A stretch of DNA of 64,000 nt from assembly GCA_902776545.1 (NCBI GenBank), contig CACYQO010000022.1, positions 1-64,000 of the forward strand, given 5' to 3'. The notes under the pieces were generated by a model. It was not told where the DNA came from and ran no database searches. It was given only the letters and a program-made list of their open reading frames with translations. The DNA is from an uncultured Prevotellaceae bacterium. GTDB taxonomy: Bacteria; Bacteroidota; Bacteroidia; Bacteroidales; Bacteroidaceae. Made by a program: the position numbers and the translations under genes. Shown piece after piece: positions 39,637 through 48,909 of this stretch; positions within the stretch are counted from its first letter, which is position 1; every line of letters begins with the position of its first letter.

Positions 39637-42087
39637 CTACTCAATTATATATTTTGTGGCAATATCAATTATCTCAACAGAAAATAGGAAGGTGCGACTA
39701 CCATTCCATCGAGTAACTCGATTATTATGGCTATTGATGAACATCATTAATTCTTCATTTGCCTCAAATTTCTCGTATTGGAACTGAATTCCCTCAACAT
39801 CGAAAATAATCCGTTTTTGGTCTCCATTATATATAATACTGAGGCTATCGAAGTCTTCACATTTCTTTATGATTCTTCGAAGTGAATTATGAACATCAGC
39901 AAGTCTCATTTTCTTTTCGATACCGAGCTTTATTGCAGAAGCTAAGACATTTGTACCAGCTAGAACCTTAAACAATTTATCAGTGTTTTCAAGACCAAGA
40001 TTAGTTGGAGAACACATCTTTTTTGCTTTAGTCACAGAATCGATTGTTATTCGGATTCCATGTTGGCTTCCGTCCATTGCTTCAGATACCATTGCTTTAA
40101 TTTCTGAAATTGATGCACTTTCAGTGTATAGATTTTCCATTGTGGAATTTTGTGGCTTTCTTGGAGCAAATGACTGTCTTGCAGTTTTAGTCGAGACTTT
40201 GTCCGGAAATATTTTCTTTTCAGGTACAACATCTAAAAGCTTCAGGCTATTTTCAAGCAACTCAATTATAGAAGGATCATCTATTGAATTAGAAGACAAA
40301 TCCTTGGATATACTTTCCAATGATGATTTGTACCTCTTTTTATCCTTCATGTTTAGCCCTCCCATATTCGATGCGGCAACTAACTCTTGCCCAATCTTTG
40401 TTAGTTTCTTATGCAGTTCCTCTTTAAGACAACCCAAAGTTTTTTCTTCAAGTAAATCCTCAATCGGGCTGAACAACTTATGAACCTCAGGATTGTCAAT
40501 ATTCAAGAAATAATCTAAGCGTTCATTCTTGTAATTTGCTAAAGATGTAACTTCCAGACTCTCGATTTCCTTCTGTATTCTAGATGCGTAAATTTCAGCA
40601 AATTCCAATTGAAAATCTGCATACTTATTCTTTGCAACGGTATGATGCGCTAATGTCATCTCTTCTCTTCGTATATGTTTTTGTTCCTCTGATACGGAGA
40701 ACGACAACACATTGAAACTTCCTGAGAAAAGGACTTTCTGATCACCTTTTACTTCTATGACATTTTTAAGATGAAACTCTGGGAGTTGTACATGGAAAAA
40801 ATTAGGATATTGTTCATCCAACAATTTTATTCCGGGTTCAACCTCTTCATCCATCATAGGTTTTCCATCGTTATTAGATGCCGGTTCAGAATAAGCAATG
40901 AAAACTCTCTTGTTCTCGTCCTTGAGGAAATTTTCAATAAGTGGACCGCGATCGTGCATAAATGCACCCTTTCGAATCCAAGGGCTAATGAGCCATATTT
41001 CATCTGGATCATCCTCATTGAAAATCTTTTGAAGTTCAAGCTCAAAAGATAAAGAATCGTATAGTGCTTTTTTATGAAGTCTTTCTTTTTCTGTATTTGC
41101 TGATAGAGAGGAATCTGCTTTTGTATCTGACAAAGGTGCATTTTGAGCATTCTCTTCTTCAAGTACAAGTTGCTTTTCTGCCTCTTTTATGTCTTCAGAA
41201 ATTTCTGATTTGGCAGTCTCTATAGCATCTCCTTCGAGCACTATGGTTTCTTCGTCAATTTCACACTCAAACCTAATACACTTTTCAAGAAGTTCCGACA
41301 GCAATTCAGGGTTGGAATTTATCTGCTCTGACATTACAGGATTTAGTGTATTTGAATTTTCGTCGAAAACAAATGCACGAACCTCTTCTGATGAAGCAAT
41401 ACTTTGTACAAAGCACACATATACCTTATAATTTGCCTCATGTCCTTCACTCCATATTGCACTTTCTAAGAGAAAACGATTCTGTGGGAAATGCACATCT
41501 TGTGCTTGACATTCTGCATATTGCTTAATCTGCTCTAAAGAAAGATTTAGATTGTCACAAGGCGTGTTAATCTCGTTGATTTTTGAGAGATTGTCACCTA
41601 TACAATTTTTTATATTCAGCCAAGATAAATGGGACTTATCAACGTATATATCAAACGATTTTGTATAGGTATCAGGCCGTTCTCCCTTGTCTGCGTATGT
41701 GCGACCAGCATCAGTAAGAGCCATACATGAATCATCACCTTCAATAGCATTGAAGCCTCGAAGTGTATCAATTGCTGTCCGCAATATTGCCTGTTCAGCT
41801 TTGTCGTTTACTACGTCCAACCCCAAAATAAGTCCTATTTTTTCAAATGACGATGTTTCATCGATAAGAAGTATGCCGACAATACCCTTTTCAAGCGATG
41901 TTATCTTTGCTGGTCTTTGAGTTTTACCAGCATATGTAGCTTTGATAAAGTTAATGTCATAAGAAATATATCCAAAGATTCTTTCAGAAATTTTCTTTTC
42001 TTTGAATACGGCCCTGGCTATACGAGTTCCAATAGGTTCCTGTACCTTTTGGGGCACTGCATTTTTTTGTTTTTTTATCTTGCTCAT
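39637..42087 (-). CDS. PLD-type nuclease-domain protein
   Basis: 816 residues. A single phospholipase D-like half-site lies at about residues 435-460: HLKNVIEVKGDQKVLFSGSF (H-x-K ... GS-x-N), preceded at ~365-410 by the beta/alpha segment that opens PLD domains (IWLISPWI, KRVFIAYSEP). The N-terminal ~330 residues and the C-terminal ~300 residues have no domain I recognise. DrmC of DISARM also has one PLD site. Its start overlaps the helicase stop by 4 bases (ATGA). Predicted DNA nuclease working with the SF1 helicase. Confidence 0.78.
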   Translation of the reverse strand: MSKIKKQKNAVPQKVQEPIGTRIARAVFKEKKISERIFGYISYDINFIKATYAGKTQRPAKITSLEKGIVGILLIDETSSFEKIGLILGLDVVNDKAEQAILRTAIDTLRGFNAIEGDDSCMALTDAGRTYADKGERPDTYTKSFDIYVDKSHLSWLNIKNCIGDNLSKINEINTPCDNLNLSLEQIKQYAECQAQDVHFPQNRFLLESAIWSEGHEANYKVYVCFVQSIASSEEVRAFVFDENSNTLNPVMSEQINSNPELLSELLEKCIRFECEIDEETIVLEGDAIETAKSEISEDIKEAEKQLVLEEENAQNAPLSDTKADSSLSANTEKERLHKKALYDSLSFELELQKIFNEDDPDEIWLISPWIRKGAFMHDRGPLIENFLKDENKRVFIAYSEPASNNDGKPMMDEEVEPGIKLLDEQYPNFFHVQLPEFHLKNVIEVKGDQKVLFSGSFNVLSFSVSEEQKHIRREEMTLAHHTVAKNKYADFQLEFAEIYASRIQKEIESLEVTSLANYKNERLDYFLNIDNPEVHKLFSPIEDLLEEKTLGCLKEELHKKLTKIGQELVAASNMGGLNMKDKKRYKSSLESISKDLSSNSIDDPSIIELLENSLKLLDVVPEKKIFPDKVSTKTARQSFAPRKPQNSTMENLYTESASISEIKAMVSEAMDGSQHGIRITIDSVTKAKKMCSPTNLGLENTDKLFKVLAGTNVLASAIKLGIEKKMRLADVHNSLRRIIKKCEDFDSLSIIYNGDQKRIIFDVEGIQFQYEKFEANEELMMFINSHNNRVTRWNGSRTFLFSVEIIDIATKYIIE

Positions 42088-45000
42088 CTTACAGCATCTT
42101 TAAGTTGTTCAAAACTAACAGTTTCCATGTTTGCAATTGAAGCAGCATAATTACTATTACTCTCAAATTGACGTTTATTACCAACGACAATAAGAAGGCG
42201 TCTGGCACGAGAGAAAGCAACATTAATACGTTCGATTTCCTTTGCAAAACCAATATTGTTTTTAGGGTTGCTTCGAACTGTTGAAACAATAATAATGTTG
42301 CGCTCCATACCTTGGAATCTGTCGACTACATCCATTCTATAGTTCTTTCCTTTGTACTTTTTTCGGATTTCCCGACTTTGAGCACTATAGAATGTAATGA
42401 TGCCTATTTCTTTGTCTTCTGGTTTTTGCTGTGCATTAACGAATTCAGAATATCCATCTGCCTGTTGGAGAGCCTTAAGAACTAAATCTATGGCTTTAAG
42501 TTCTCCTTCGTTTTTGTAACCAGGACTTAAGTATGTTTCTGGGGTACGAACATCAATCCATACTGCATGAGTGCTGGGTTGAATTATAGGATTTAATGTT
42601 ATACCATGCCATCTACTTCCCTTATTTGCCAAATCAGGAATGTCCATAGTTTCAGTTATTCCACACTTTAATCCACCAGTCGCGGCAAGTTCTTCTTGAT
42701 AGAATTGTTTAATTGTATTCATGATCTGTTCATGCATACGATATTGTGTGTCAAGTGTGGCAACGATTGTCTTCCTAACTTTTGCTGCAGCTTCAAACAT
42801 GCGTTTGAATTGAGATTCTGCCTTTTGTAATTTCTCAGCAATTTCTTTTTTGCCGATCTTTTCCAGAGCGCTATCAATTGTATTTTCATCCATCATTGGA
42901 GGCAACTGTTTGTGGTCACCAATGACGATGATTTTTTTACCTAAGACAAGTGGTACTGCCATTTCTAATGGTGTGGCTTTACTTGCTTCATCCATAATTA
43001 CCACATCAAAAAACATGTCAGAACGTTCGTTTCCCCCAAACATGTCAGAATAAGACTCCATAAAATCACGAGATCCGCAAATACTACATGTTGCAGCCAC
43101 GAGATTTACATTACTTCTGTATAAACGACTAAATTCTGTTCTGGAATGTTTATCCTTGGCTTCAAGTTCGTTCTTCCAAGAGCTGATTGCAGACAAATAT
43201 TTGGGGTCATTAGATATTTTACTTACAATCCGATCAATCCAAATACGAGTTGCATTGTCTTCGCCATTCTTAGAGTCTTGCGCCCAACTATCCATTACAG
43301 GCAAAGAGAATCTTCTTCCTTCTGGTTCCAATTTATCAGGTTTCCCTATACGAACAGGTCGAATACCAGCTTGGCCTTGCAGTCTTTCAAGAGCATTGTC
43401 AACTGCAAGATTTGTTTGTGATGTTAATAGGATTCTGCAATCAGGATTCTTTCGGATTTCTTGCCATATTATCTCGGCAATAACAGTTGTTTTACCAGTA
43501 CCAGGAGGACCTTGTATTAGTGCTAAATCTTTAGCAAGAACAGATTTTGTGACAGCCTCCAATTGCTTTTCGTTCAGATTCCCAATCTTGTGAGTACGAA
43601 TGTCTTCCATTGCTGTATTAATGTCAACAACCGTTTCTCCTGCATACTTTGGGTCAAATATATAATTTGGAAGGTTCGGATTTATAGGCCTATGATTGTA
43701 TTTGCTTTCTGGCTTTAAAATACGGCTCATAGCCTTGCTTTGGCGCATTAATTCCATGGTTTCACCCATGGCAGGGAATTGTATATAGTCGCCTGCAACA
43801 ATTTTCAGTTCTTTTGATGATAATAATTCTAAAACGTCATCATTAGGTTCTATGATGGCGTAGTCTCTTGTTCTTCGTACACAATTACCAATATTCAGAC
43901 TGTTTTTTTGAAGATACTGACGACGGCGGCGACGTATTATACTTTCCTTTGAGTACTGACTATGCGCTAACTCTTCTTCATCGACCTCGCTTAATTTGTC
44001 ATATTTTGAGCCGTTAATATAATTGACGTTCTCATTTCTAAAGTCAGATTGAAGCTTGCGATCTAATTCCTGCAATAAAGAAAGGTCTTCTGAAAGAGAC
44101 CATTGTGTAACACCCTTATTGTTGTTGTCATCATAAATAATCTTTATTCCATGAATAGAAGCAAGTGCTCCTTCTATAATAGTCTCAATATTATCTCTTT
44201 CTTCAATGTCCACAAAATTGAAAGCAAAATTCAACTCTTTAGCATCTTTGCTGAGCCTGTTTGTAGTGAAATTGCTGCGTTTGTCAGCAAGTGCCACATT
44301 GACCTTTTCAAATACGCGTCTACGATATTCTTCATTTTCGCAAAGGAATTCTATTCGCGCTGTTGGTTCATATTCAGGAGCTTCTGCACATATAGAGTCA
44401 TCTAACTGTGAGAAAATATCTTCTTTAAGAGTTGAATAGTCCTCTTGAGATTTTGGATAGAAAACGACACACGATCTTGGCACATCTACTTGCAGTGAAG
44501 ATTTGCCATAATTTTGGAGCTTCAAATCTGCAAGAACAGACTTCTCAATCTGAGGTGCAAAGGCATAGTGGAATGTACTGCTAATATATTGGTCGGAATA
44601 GCTTTTCCTAACCATATTAAAATAACGACCAACTTTTGGCAGTTCGCTTGGATTATTTACAATCCAAGTATAGGTGTTTCCTTTTATGTTAGCACCTTCA
44701 ATCTCAATCCTTGTATCTATTTGTTTGGGTGAAACAGATACCATGCAACTTGCGAAACGAAGTTTTTTGAATATTGAAAGTTCAGTATTAAGAGGACGCT
44801 TAGATGTTATTACAAAATGTTTCCCATGTGGTATAACCTGAGTATCATCAGGAAGATCCTTAATATAGTTGTTTATATCAATAGATTCAGCAGAAGGTAA
44901 TAAAGGCATGATTAATTTGGTCGTACAAACAACCTCCGCAATACCTTTGTGATGAGTATCTACAATTTTCTGAAGGAATACAATATCCTTATCAGAAGTT

Positions 45001-45968
45001 AAAAGAAACTCCCCCGACTCATCCTTCTTTAAATCAACTCCGAACTCTGTCAATTCCGAATCAATGGAAGATGTTATGCCTGCTAACTCTTCTGAATCTG
45101 ATATGATTGCAATTTTTCCGCTTACCGTATTGATAGGTTCAGAATCAGCCTGATAGCAATAGTCTCTTCCTATTGTCTTAATACTTTCTATAGTATCTTC
45201 GGGAATAGATTGGTAACTATCAAATGATATAAGACATTCTCCATCATCAATGGAAACACTCGCTTCCATCTCGCATTTGCCTTTTAATTCTTCAGTAATA
45301 GCATTATTTAAATTCTGAGCATAGCTATCCATATCAAAATCCAATTTTAGCAAACCTCCTTTTTGTTTACTAATGTTTTGAATCTTGATTAAATCTCGTT
45401 TGTTCTCTAACAGAGCATTTAGGCCGTCAAGATAAGCCTGCCACATTTCCTTGTCCTCCTCTATTTGAATCTCAATGGGGGGTATAGGAAGCGAGAAACA
45501 ATCCTTCATGAATTGGGTAATCTCTTGAACATGACCAACCCAATAAGGACCAGCTCCGTTTATCAATTTGAATGAATCCTCATATAAATCGACAAAACGG
45601 ACCTCACATTTTCTAACTATAAATTGGTCTTTTTCTTCAGGCAAGACCATATTCTTGATAGTGAAATGAGGGGCGCGTAAAGTGCATTCATCCCTTGCTA
45701 ATTGTGCAGTCATGCAAAAAGGAAGTTCGTCGAACTTTATTGCGAGTTCTTCATATACCTTATTTCGTCCCTTTTGACGACGGTGAATAAGGTAGCACAC
45801 GTGGGTACCCGACAATTGCGCAACAGTGTCTTCAAAAGAGATCGTCGCATCTTTGTCATAAAATTTAGCATCGTCACTTGTGTATCTTACGAACAAAGGA
45901 AGAGCTTCACAATCTTCAACGTTGCTGTAGATATTGGACTCTGGTTGTCTAATTTCTAATTCTGCCAT
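42084..45968 (-). CDS. large SF1 (UPF1/Dna2-type) DNA helicase
   Basis: 1294 residues. The helicase core lies in the C-terminal third: NEKQLEAV (Q motif) then IQGPPGTGKTT (~820), VVIMDEASKATP (~989), IGDHKQLPP, LDTQYRMHEQIM, VVDRFQGMERNIIIVSTVR and AFSRARRLLIVVGN (~1251). The DEAS form of motif II and the QYRM motif place it with UPF1/Dna2-type AAA_11/AAA_12 helicases. The first 750 residues are of unknown fold, probably sensor or specificity parts. First gene of the four-gene operon (gaps -4, +1, +7). A near-consensus box TACCTTTA lies at 46003-46010. Confidence 0.88.
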   Translation of the reverse strand: MAELEIRQPESNIYSNVEDCEALPLFVRYTSDDAKFYDKDATISFEDTVAQLSGTHVCYLIHRRQKGRNKVYEELAIKFDELPFCMTAQLARDECTLRAPHFTIKNMVLPEEKDQFIVRKCEVRFVDLYEDSFKLINGAGPYWVGHVQEITQFMKDCFSLPIPPIEIQIEEDKEMWQAYLDGLNALLENKRDLIKIQNISKQKGGLLKLDFDMDSYAQNLNNAITEELKGKCEMEASVSIDDGECLISFDSYQSIPEDTIESIKTIGRDYCYQADSEPINTVSGKIAIISDSEELAGITSSIDSELTEFGVDLKKDESGEFLLTSDKDIVFLQKIVDTHHKGIAEVVCTTKLIMPLLPSAESIDINNYIKDLPDDTQVIPHGKHFVITSKRPLNTELSIFKKLRFASCMVSVSPKQIDTRIEIEGANIKGNTYTWIVNNPSELPKVGRYFNMVRKSYSDQYISSTFHYAFAPQIEKSVLADLKLQNYGKSSLQVDVPRSCVVFYPKSQEDYSTLKEDIFSQLDDSICAEAPEYEPTARIEFLCENEEYRRRVFEKVNVALADKRSNFTTNRLSKDAKELNFAFNFVDIEERDNIETIIEGALASIHGIKIIYDDNNNKGVTQWSLSEDLSLLQELDRKLQSDFRNENVNYINGSKYDKLSEVDEEELAHSQYSKESIIRRRRRQYLQKNSLNIGNCVRRTRDYAIIEPNDDVLELLSSKELKIVAGDYIQFPAMGETMELMRQSKAMSRILKPESKYNHRPINPNLPNYIFDPKYAGETVVDINTAMEDIRTHKIGNLNEKQLEAVTKSVLAKDLALIQGPPGTGKTTVIAEIIWQEIRKNPDCRILLTSQTNLAVDNALERLQGQAGIRPVRIGKPDKLEPEGRRFSLPVMDSWAQDSKNGEDNATRIWIDRIVSKISNDPKYLSAISSWKNELEAKDKHSRTEFSRLYRSNVNLVAATCSICGSRDFMESYSDMFGGNERSDMFFDVVIMDEASKATPLEMAVPLVLGKKIIVIGDHKQLPPMMDENTIDSALEKIGKKEIAEKLQKAESQFKRMFEAAAKVRKTIVATLDTQYRMHEQIMNTIKQFYQEELAATGGLKCGITETMDIPDLANKGSRWHGITLNPIIQPSTHAVWIDVRTPETYLSPGYKNEGELKAIDLVLKALQQADGYSEFVNAQQKPEDKEIGIITFYSAQSREIRKKYKGKNYRMDVVDRFQGMERNIIIVSTVRSNPKNNIGFAKEIERINVAFSRARRLLIVVGNKRQFESNSNYAASIANMETVSFEQLKDAVR

Positions 45969-46002
45969 AGCGAATTAATAATATGATGTTTAACTTTTTT
46001 CC

Positions 46003-46010
46003 TAAAGGTA
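46003..46010 (-). promoter_or_regulatory. probable -7 box of defence operon A
   Basis: TACCTTTA on the minus strand, one base from TAnnTTTG, 34 bases before the helicase ATG 45968. It overlaps no gene. Confidence 0.45.
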
Positions 46011-46040
46011 ATTTAGTTTGTACAAATTGTAAATGCATAC

Positions 46041-46493
46041 TTATTTTAAATAAACAATGCTAATATTTCTATCGTACATATTTAGTTGTATTCTTCTTAT
46101 TTCAGCGTTTTCTATTAAGAGCATAATACCATAACTATCAAAAGATGCATCCGCTAAGGGTGCACCTAGTGCCATGGCATTTTCGTCATAGCCATACCCA
46201 CGCAGCTCAACGATATTGTCACTCGTTGAAATTATTCGCATACGCTTTGGAGCCATCTGAATATTGTCTTTCCATAAAGGGTGAAGCCCATCAAGATTAT
46301 ACAGAGTAACAGTATAACCCTCACCTCCTTCGATGTTTTTCTCAATCACGAAGCGTCTATTACACCCATAATTGTGACCAGACACATCCATTCCATTTTG
46401 GAAACGGATGTGGTCGGAAGTATCAAAAGAAACGTACCCATCGGGTGGATAATTATTCCCCTCAATTATGTAATTGATGAAGTCTTTTTCCAT
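46041..46493 (-). CDS. hypothetical protein between relaxase and defence operon
   Basis: 150 residues from ATG 46493; the longer frame from a TTG at 46547 is rejected because that codon lies in the promoter box 46545-46552. Mostly predicted beta strand with scattered aromatic residues, no signal peptide, no known domain. It carries its own promoter and lies upstream of the helicase gene in the same direction (72-base gap). It may be part of the defence operon or a separate accessory gene. Confidence 0.6.
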   Translation of the reverse strand: MEKDFINYIIEGNNYPPDGYVSFDTSDHIRFQNGMDVSGHNYGCNRRFVIEKNIEGGEGYTVTLYNLDGLHPLWKDNIQMAPKRMRIISTSDNIVELRGYGYDENAMALGAPLADASFDSYGIMLLIENAEIRRIQLNMYDRNISIVYLK

Positions 46494-46544
46494 ATGCTGG
46501 CTGATATTAAACTTTTCTTTATGAGAATTGTCATATTTTGACCA

Positions 46545-46552
46545 CAAAGATA
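46545..46552 (-). promoter_or_regulatory. -7 box of the 46493 gene
   Basis: TATCTTTG on the minus strand, about 50 bases before ATG 46493; decides against the TTG start. Confidence 0.55.
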
Positions 46553-46621
46553 ATCACAATTTTTGAAATACGGCCAATTTTGCAAAAGATTCTTCGTTTT
46601 TTAGCTACATTTTAACAGATG

Positions 46622-46659
46622 AGAGCGACTTGCAGGTACAATTTGCTGCAAATCGCTCT
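46622..46659 (-). terminator. hairpin after the relaxase gene
   Basis: AGAGCGA/TCGCTCT plus TTGCA/TGCAA (one mismatch between the two blocks), loop of 12. It lies 21 bases after the relaxase stop on the minus strand. The following T tract is weak, so termination is likely but not certain. Confidence 0.6.
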
Positions 46660-46680
46660 AGCTTATATGCCTTGTGTGCC

Positions 46681-48714
46681 TCAATAGGACTGACCTTTCT
46701 TTTTGGATGGTGAGCCGAGGCCAAGTTTCTTCGTGCCATCCCAATTCGTCAGTTGGTCGGCACAGCCATTGGAGCCGCCAAGAGAAGGGTAGGTTTCTGC
46801 ATTGCATGACATATAATCAACGAAAGAGATAAAGTTGTCTATGATAGATGGTTCGTAGGTCACATCCCGTTCTGCAAATAGATGTGTCCAGCTAGTGACG
46901 CACTCTACATTGAATTTTGAGCAATCACGCCACGACATACCAGTAAGAAAGTTGTTGACGGCTGAGCTAATACCGTCCTTTGTACCAAGGCTCAATTCCA
47001 TCTTATGGGCAACAGCCATGATACCATAGTAGATGGATGCAGCCTCTTTGTCGTTGAAGTTAGTTCTGTTTGTAAGTGCGAATGCTCTGAGTGCAGCACG
47101 TCCTTCTGCGATGAAACGATTGAGACTGTTCTGGTATCGGTCTTGTTTCTCTGCAGCAAGTCGAGCCTCGCGCTCTTTGCGCTCCTTTACCTTACTTGTA
47201 GCCTCGTTGTATTCAGGTTCATTCCAAAGGGCATTCCACTTTTCCAGGAGGTTCTGGTAAGTTGAACGAAGCGAGTGCAGTTCACTCTCAGCCTTGTCAG
47301 CACGAGCAGTTTCGGCATTCTTGGCGTTACGCAATCGCTCTACGGCATTCTCATCTATGAGTGTCAAGCGGTATTTGAGTCCATTCACTTCCTCTGTAAG
47401 AGTGGTTACTTTAGCACGAAGTCCTCGGATTTCAACATCCTTTGATGAGATGATTTCTTCCTTGGTCTTCAATTCATAGGAAAGGTCTTTGTTCGTGTCC
47501 CATAACATGCGGTACTGTCGTCCTAGGATCTCGGTTGTGGGTTCACTCTTCCATTTCAGTCCCGATGCTTTGATGAAGTTGCCAATGGTCTCTTTGACAC
47601 CAGCATCATACGACTCTTTGAGTTTTTCAGCTTCCTCCTTCTTATACTTGCCTGGCTGGAAGATTTTGGCAAGGAAACCAGATTGAGCAGTCTTCAAATC
47701 CTTCAGTGCCTTCTCTTTTTGTTGAGTAGCAATAGATGTTTCTGTTTCAATCTCCGCTTTCAGTTTCTCTGCCTCTGCGATAGCCTGTCTCGCCTGATGT
47801 TCAGCTTCCAACACAACCTTGCTCTTATGCCTGCGTCCCCGTTTCTCTTCTTCGGAGAGTTCTTGATATGGGATGCCTCGCTCCAAACCATACTTCTTGC
47901 CCACCTCATTATAGTACTTTGTGTGGAGATCAGAGAGGTACTCGGACTTGTCTTTGGCCGTCTCGCCCCATACCTTAGCATACGATACACGCTCTACCAC
48001 ACCTTTTGTTGACTCAGTCTTGATGTAGTTGCTACGTTCCTCGTTGGGCAAGGCCTTCCAATCTTTCGTTGACAAAACCTTGTCGGGATTGTCCTTGTTG
48101 ACATACTGACTGCCGATGCGTCCACGCTTCTTAACCTGCTCTACAGGAACTGTCAAGGCATGCGCATGGACACCAGTTTCATCACAGTGCACGTCGAAGC
48201 CGATGATGTTGTCCTCGCCCCACATACGGCAGCAGAACTGATAGGTGTCCTTGGACCACTCGTAGATGGCAGGCATCAGTTTGATGTGACTATTGTCGGC
48301 ATATGGATCCGAAGTATCAATCTGTTGTTCGCCAAAGGCCAGTCGTTTCATCACTTCGTGGTCGCCACCGAAGATGATATTCACCAATCCGTTCGGACTG
48401 TTCTGAGCTACTTGGTTGGGATGCTTTGCATCCATGTATGGTTTGAACCCCAATTCATCATGACGCTGCTGGAGGCGTAGATGGAGTGGAATAGGATTGG
48501 AGCCAAGGGGCATGACCTTGCACCCCTTGGTGATTTCAAAGTTGAGATGCTTGCGTGAGAAGTTGTAGTGGTTGTTTTTCTCCGTCTCAGCATTCTTAGA
48601 CTGGTAACGTTTCTCGTTCCAGCCTCTGCGCTCTGCCTCGTTACCCATCTGGGCAGAGAAAGATTTCTTGTCGGCGCCAACATGGATAGAGGCGCGTGGT
48701 TTATTCGTTTCCAT
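46681..48714 (-). CDS. MobV-like relaxase (Pre/Mob family)
   Basis: 677 residues. The N-terminal ~260 residues form the Mob_Pre relaxase domain: the HUH-type motif region VHCDETGVHAHAL (~175-187), preceded by IIGFD. A long coiled coil (about 295-345 and 400-530) and a C-terminal helical tail follow. Family knowledge: nicks oriT and leads the strand during mobilisation. No coupling protein or type IV secretion genes were seen, so this is a mobilisable, not self-transmissible, element. The upstream 195 bases hold an inverted-repeat region, a candidate oriT. Confidence 0.85.
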   Translation of the reverse strand: METNKPRASIHVGADKKSFSAQMGNEAERRGWNEKRYQSKNAETEKNNHYNFSRKHLNFEITKGCKVMPLGSNPIPLHLRLQQRHDELGFKPYMDAKHPNQVAQNSPNGLVNIIFGGDHEVMKRLAFGEQQIDTSDPYADNSHIKLMPAIYEWSKDTYQFCCRMWGEDNIIGFDVHCDETGVHAHALTVPVEQVKKRGRIGSQYVNKDNPDKVLSTKDWKALPNEERSNYIKTESTKGVVERVSYAKVWGETAKDKSEYLSDLHTKYYNEVGKKYGLERGIPYQELSEEEKRGRRHKSKVVLEAEHQARQAIAEAEKLKAEIETETSIATQQKEKALKDLKTAQSGFLAKIFQPGKYKKEEAEKLKESYDAGVKETIGNFIKASGLKWKSEPTTEILGRQYRMLWDTNKDLSYELKTKEEIISSKDVEIRGLRAKVTTLTEEVNGLKYRLTLIDENAVERLRNAKNAETARADKAESELHSLRSTYQNLLEKWNALWNEPEYNEATSKVKERKEREARLAAEKQDRYQNSLNRFIAEGRAALRAFALTNRTNFNDKEAASIYYGIMAVAHKMELSLGTKDGISSAVNNFLTGMSWRDCSKFNVECVTSWTHLFAERDVTYEPSIIDNFISFVDYMSCNAETYPSLGGSNGCADQLTNWDGTKKLGLGSPSKKKGQSY

Positions 48715-48794
48715 TGAAAACTTTTGTTTAAGGGTTATACATTGTTTATAATGCCTGTAAGTGGAGGATGCCAGGTCTCGGGCGGTGCCTGAGC

Positions 48795-48878
48795 ATAATA
48801 GGAGGACTTTTTAAGTGAGCGGCTATAGCCAGTGAATCTAAAAGTCCCTATTATGTTTAGGACTTTTACAAAAGTCCT
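48795..48878. other. candidate oriT region
   Basis: Several inverted repeats built on GGACTTTT: ATAATAGG-AG-GACTTTT (48795-48811) against AAAAGTCCCTATTAT (48840-48854), and the near-perfect hairpin AGGACTT-TTACAA-AAGTCCT (48859-48878). It lies directly upstream of the relaxase gene, where MobV-type oriT sites usually are. Nick site not identified. Confidence 0.45.
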
Positions 48879-48909
48879 TCACACTACGCAGGACGAGGTT
48901 CCTCCATTG

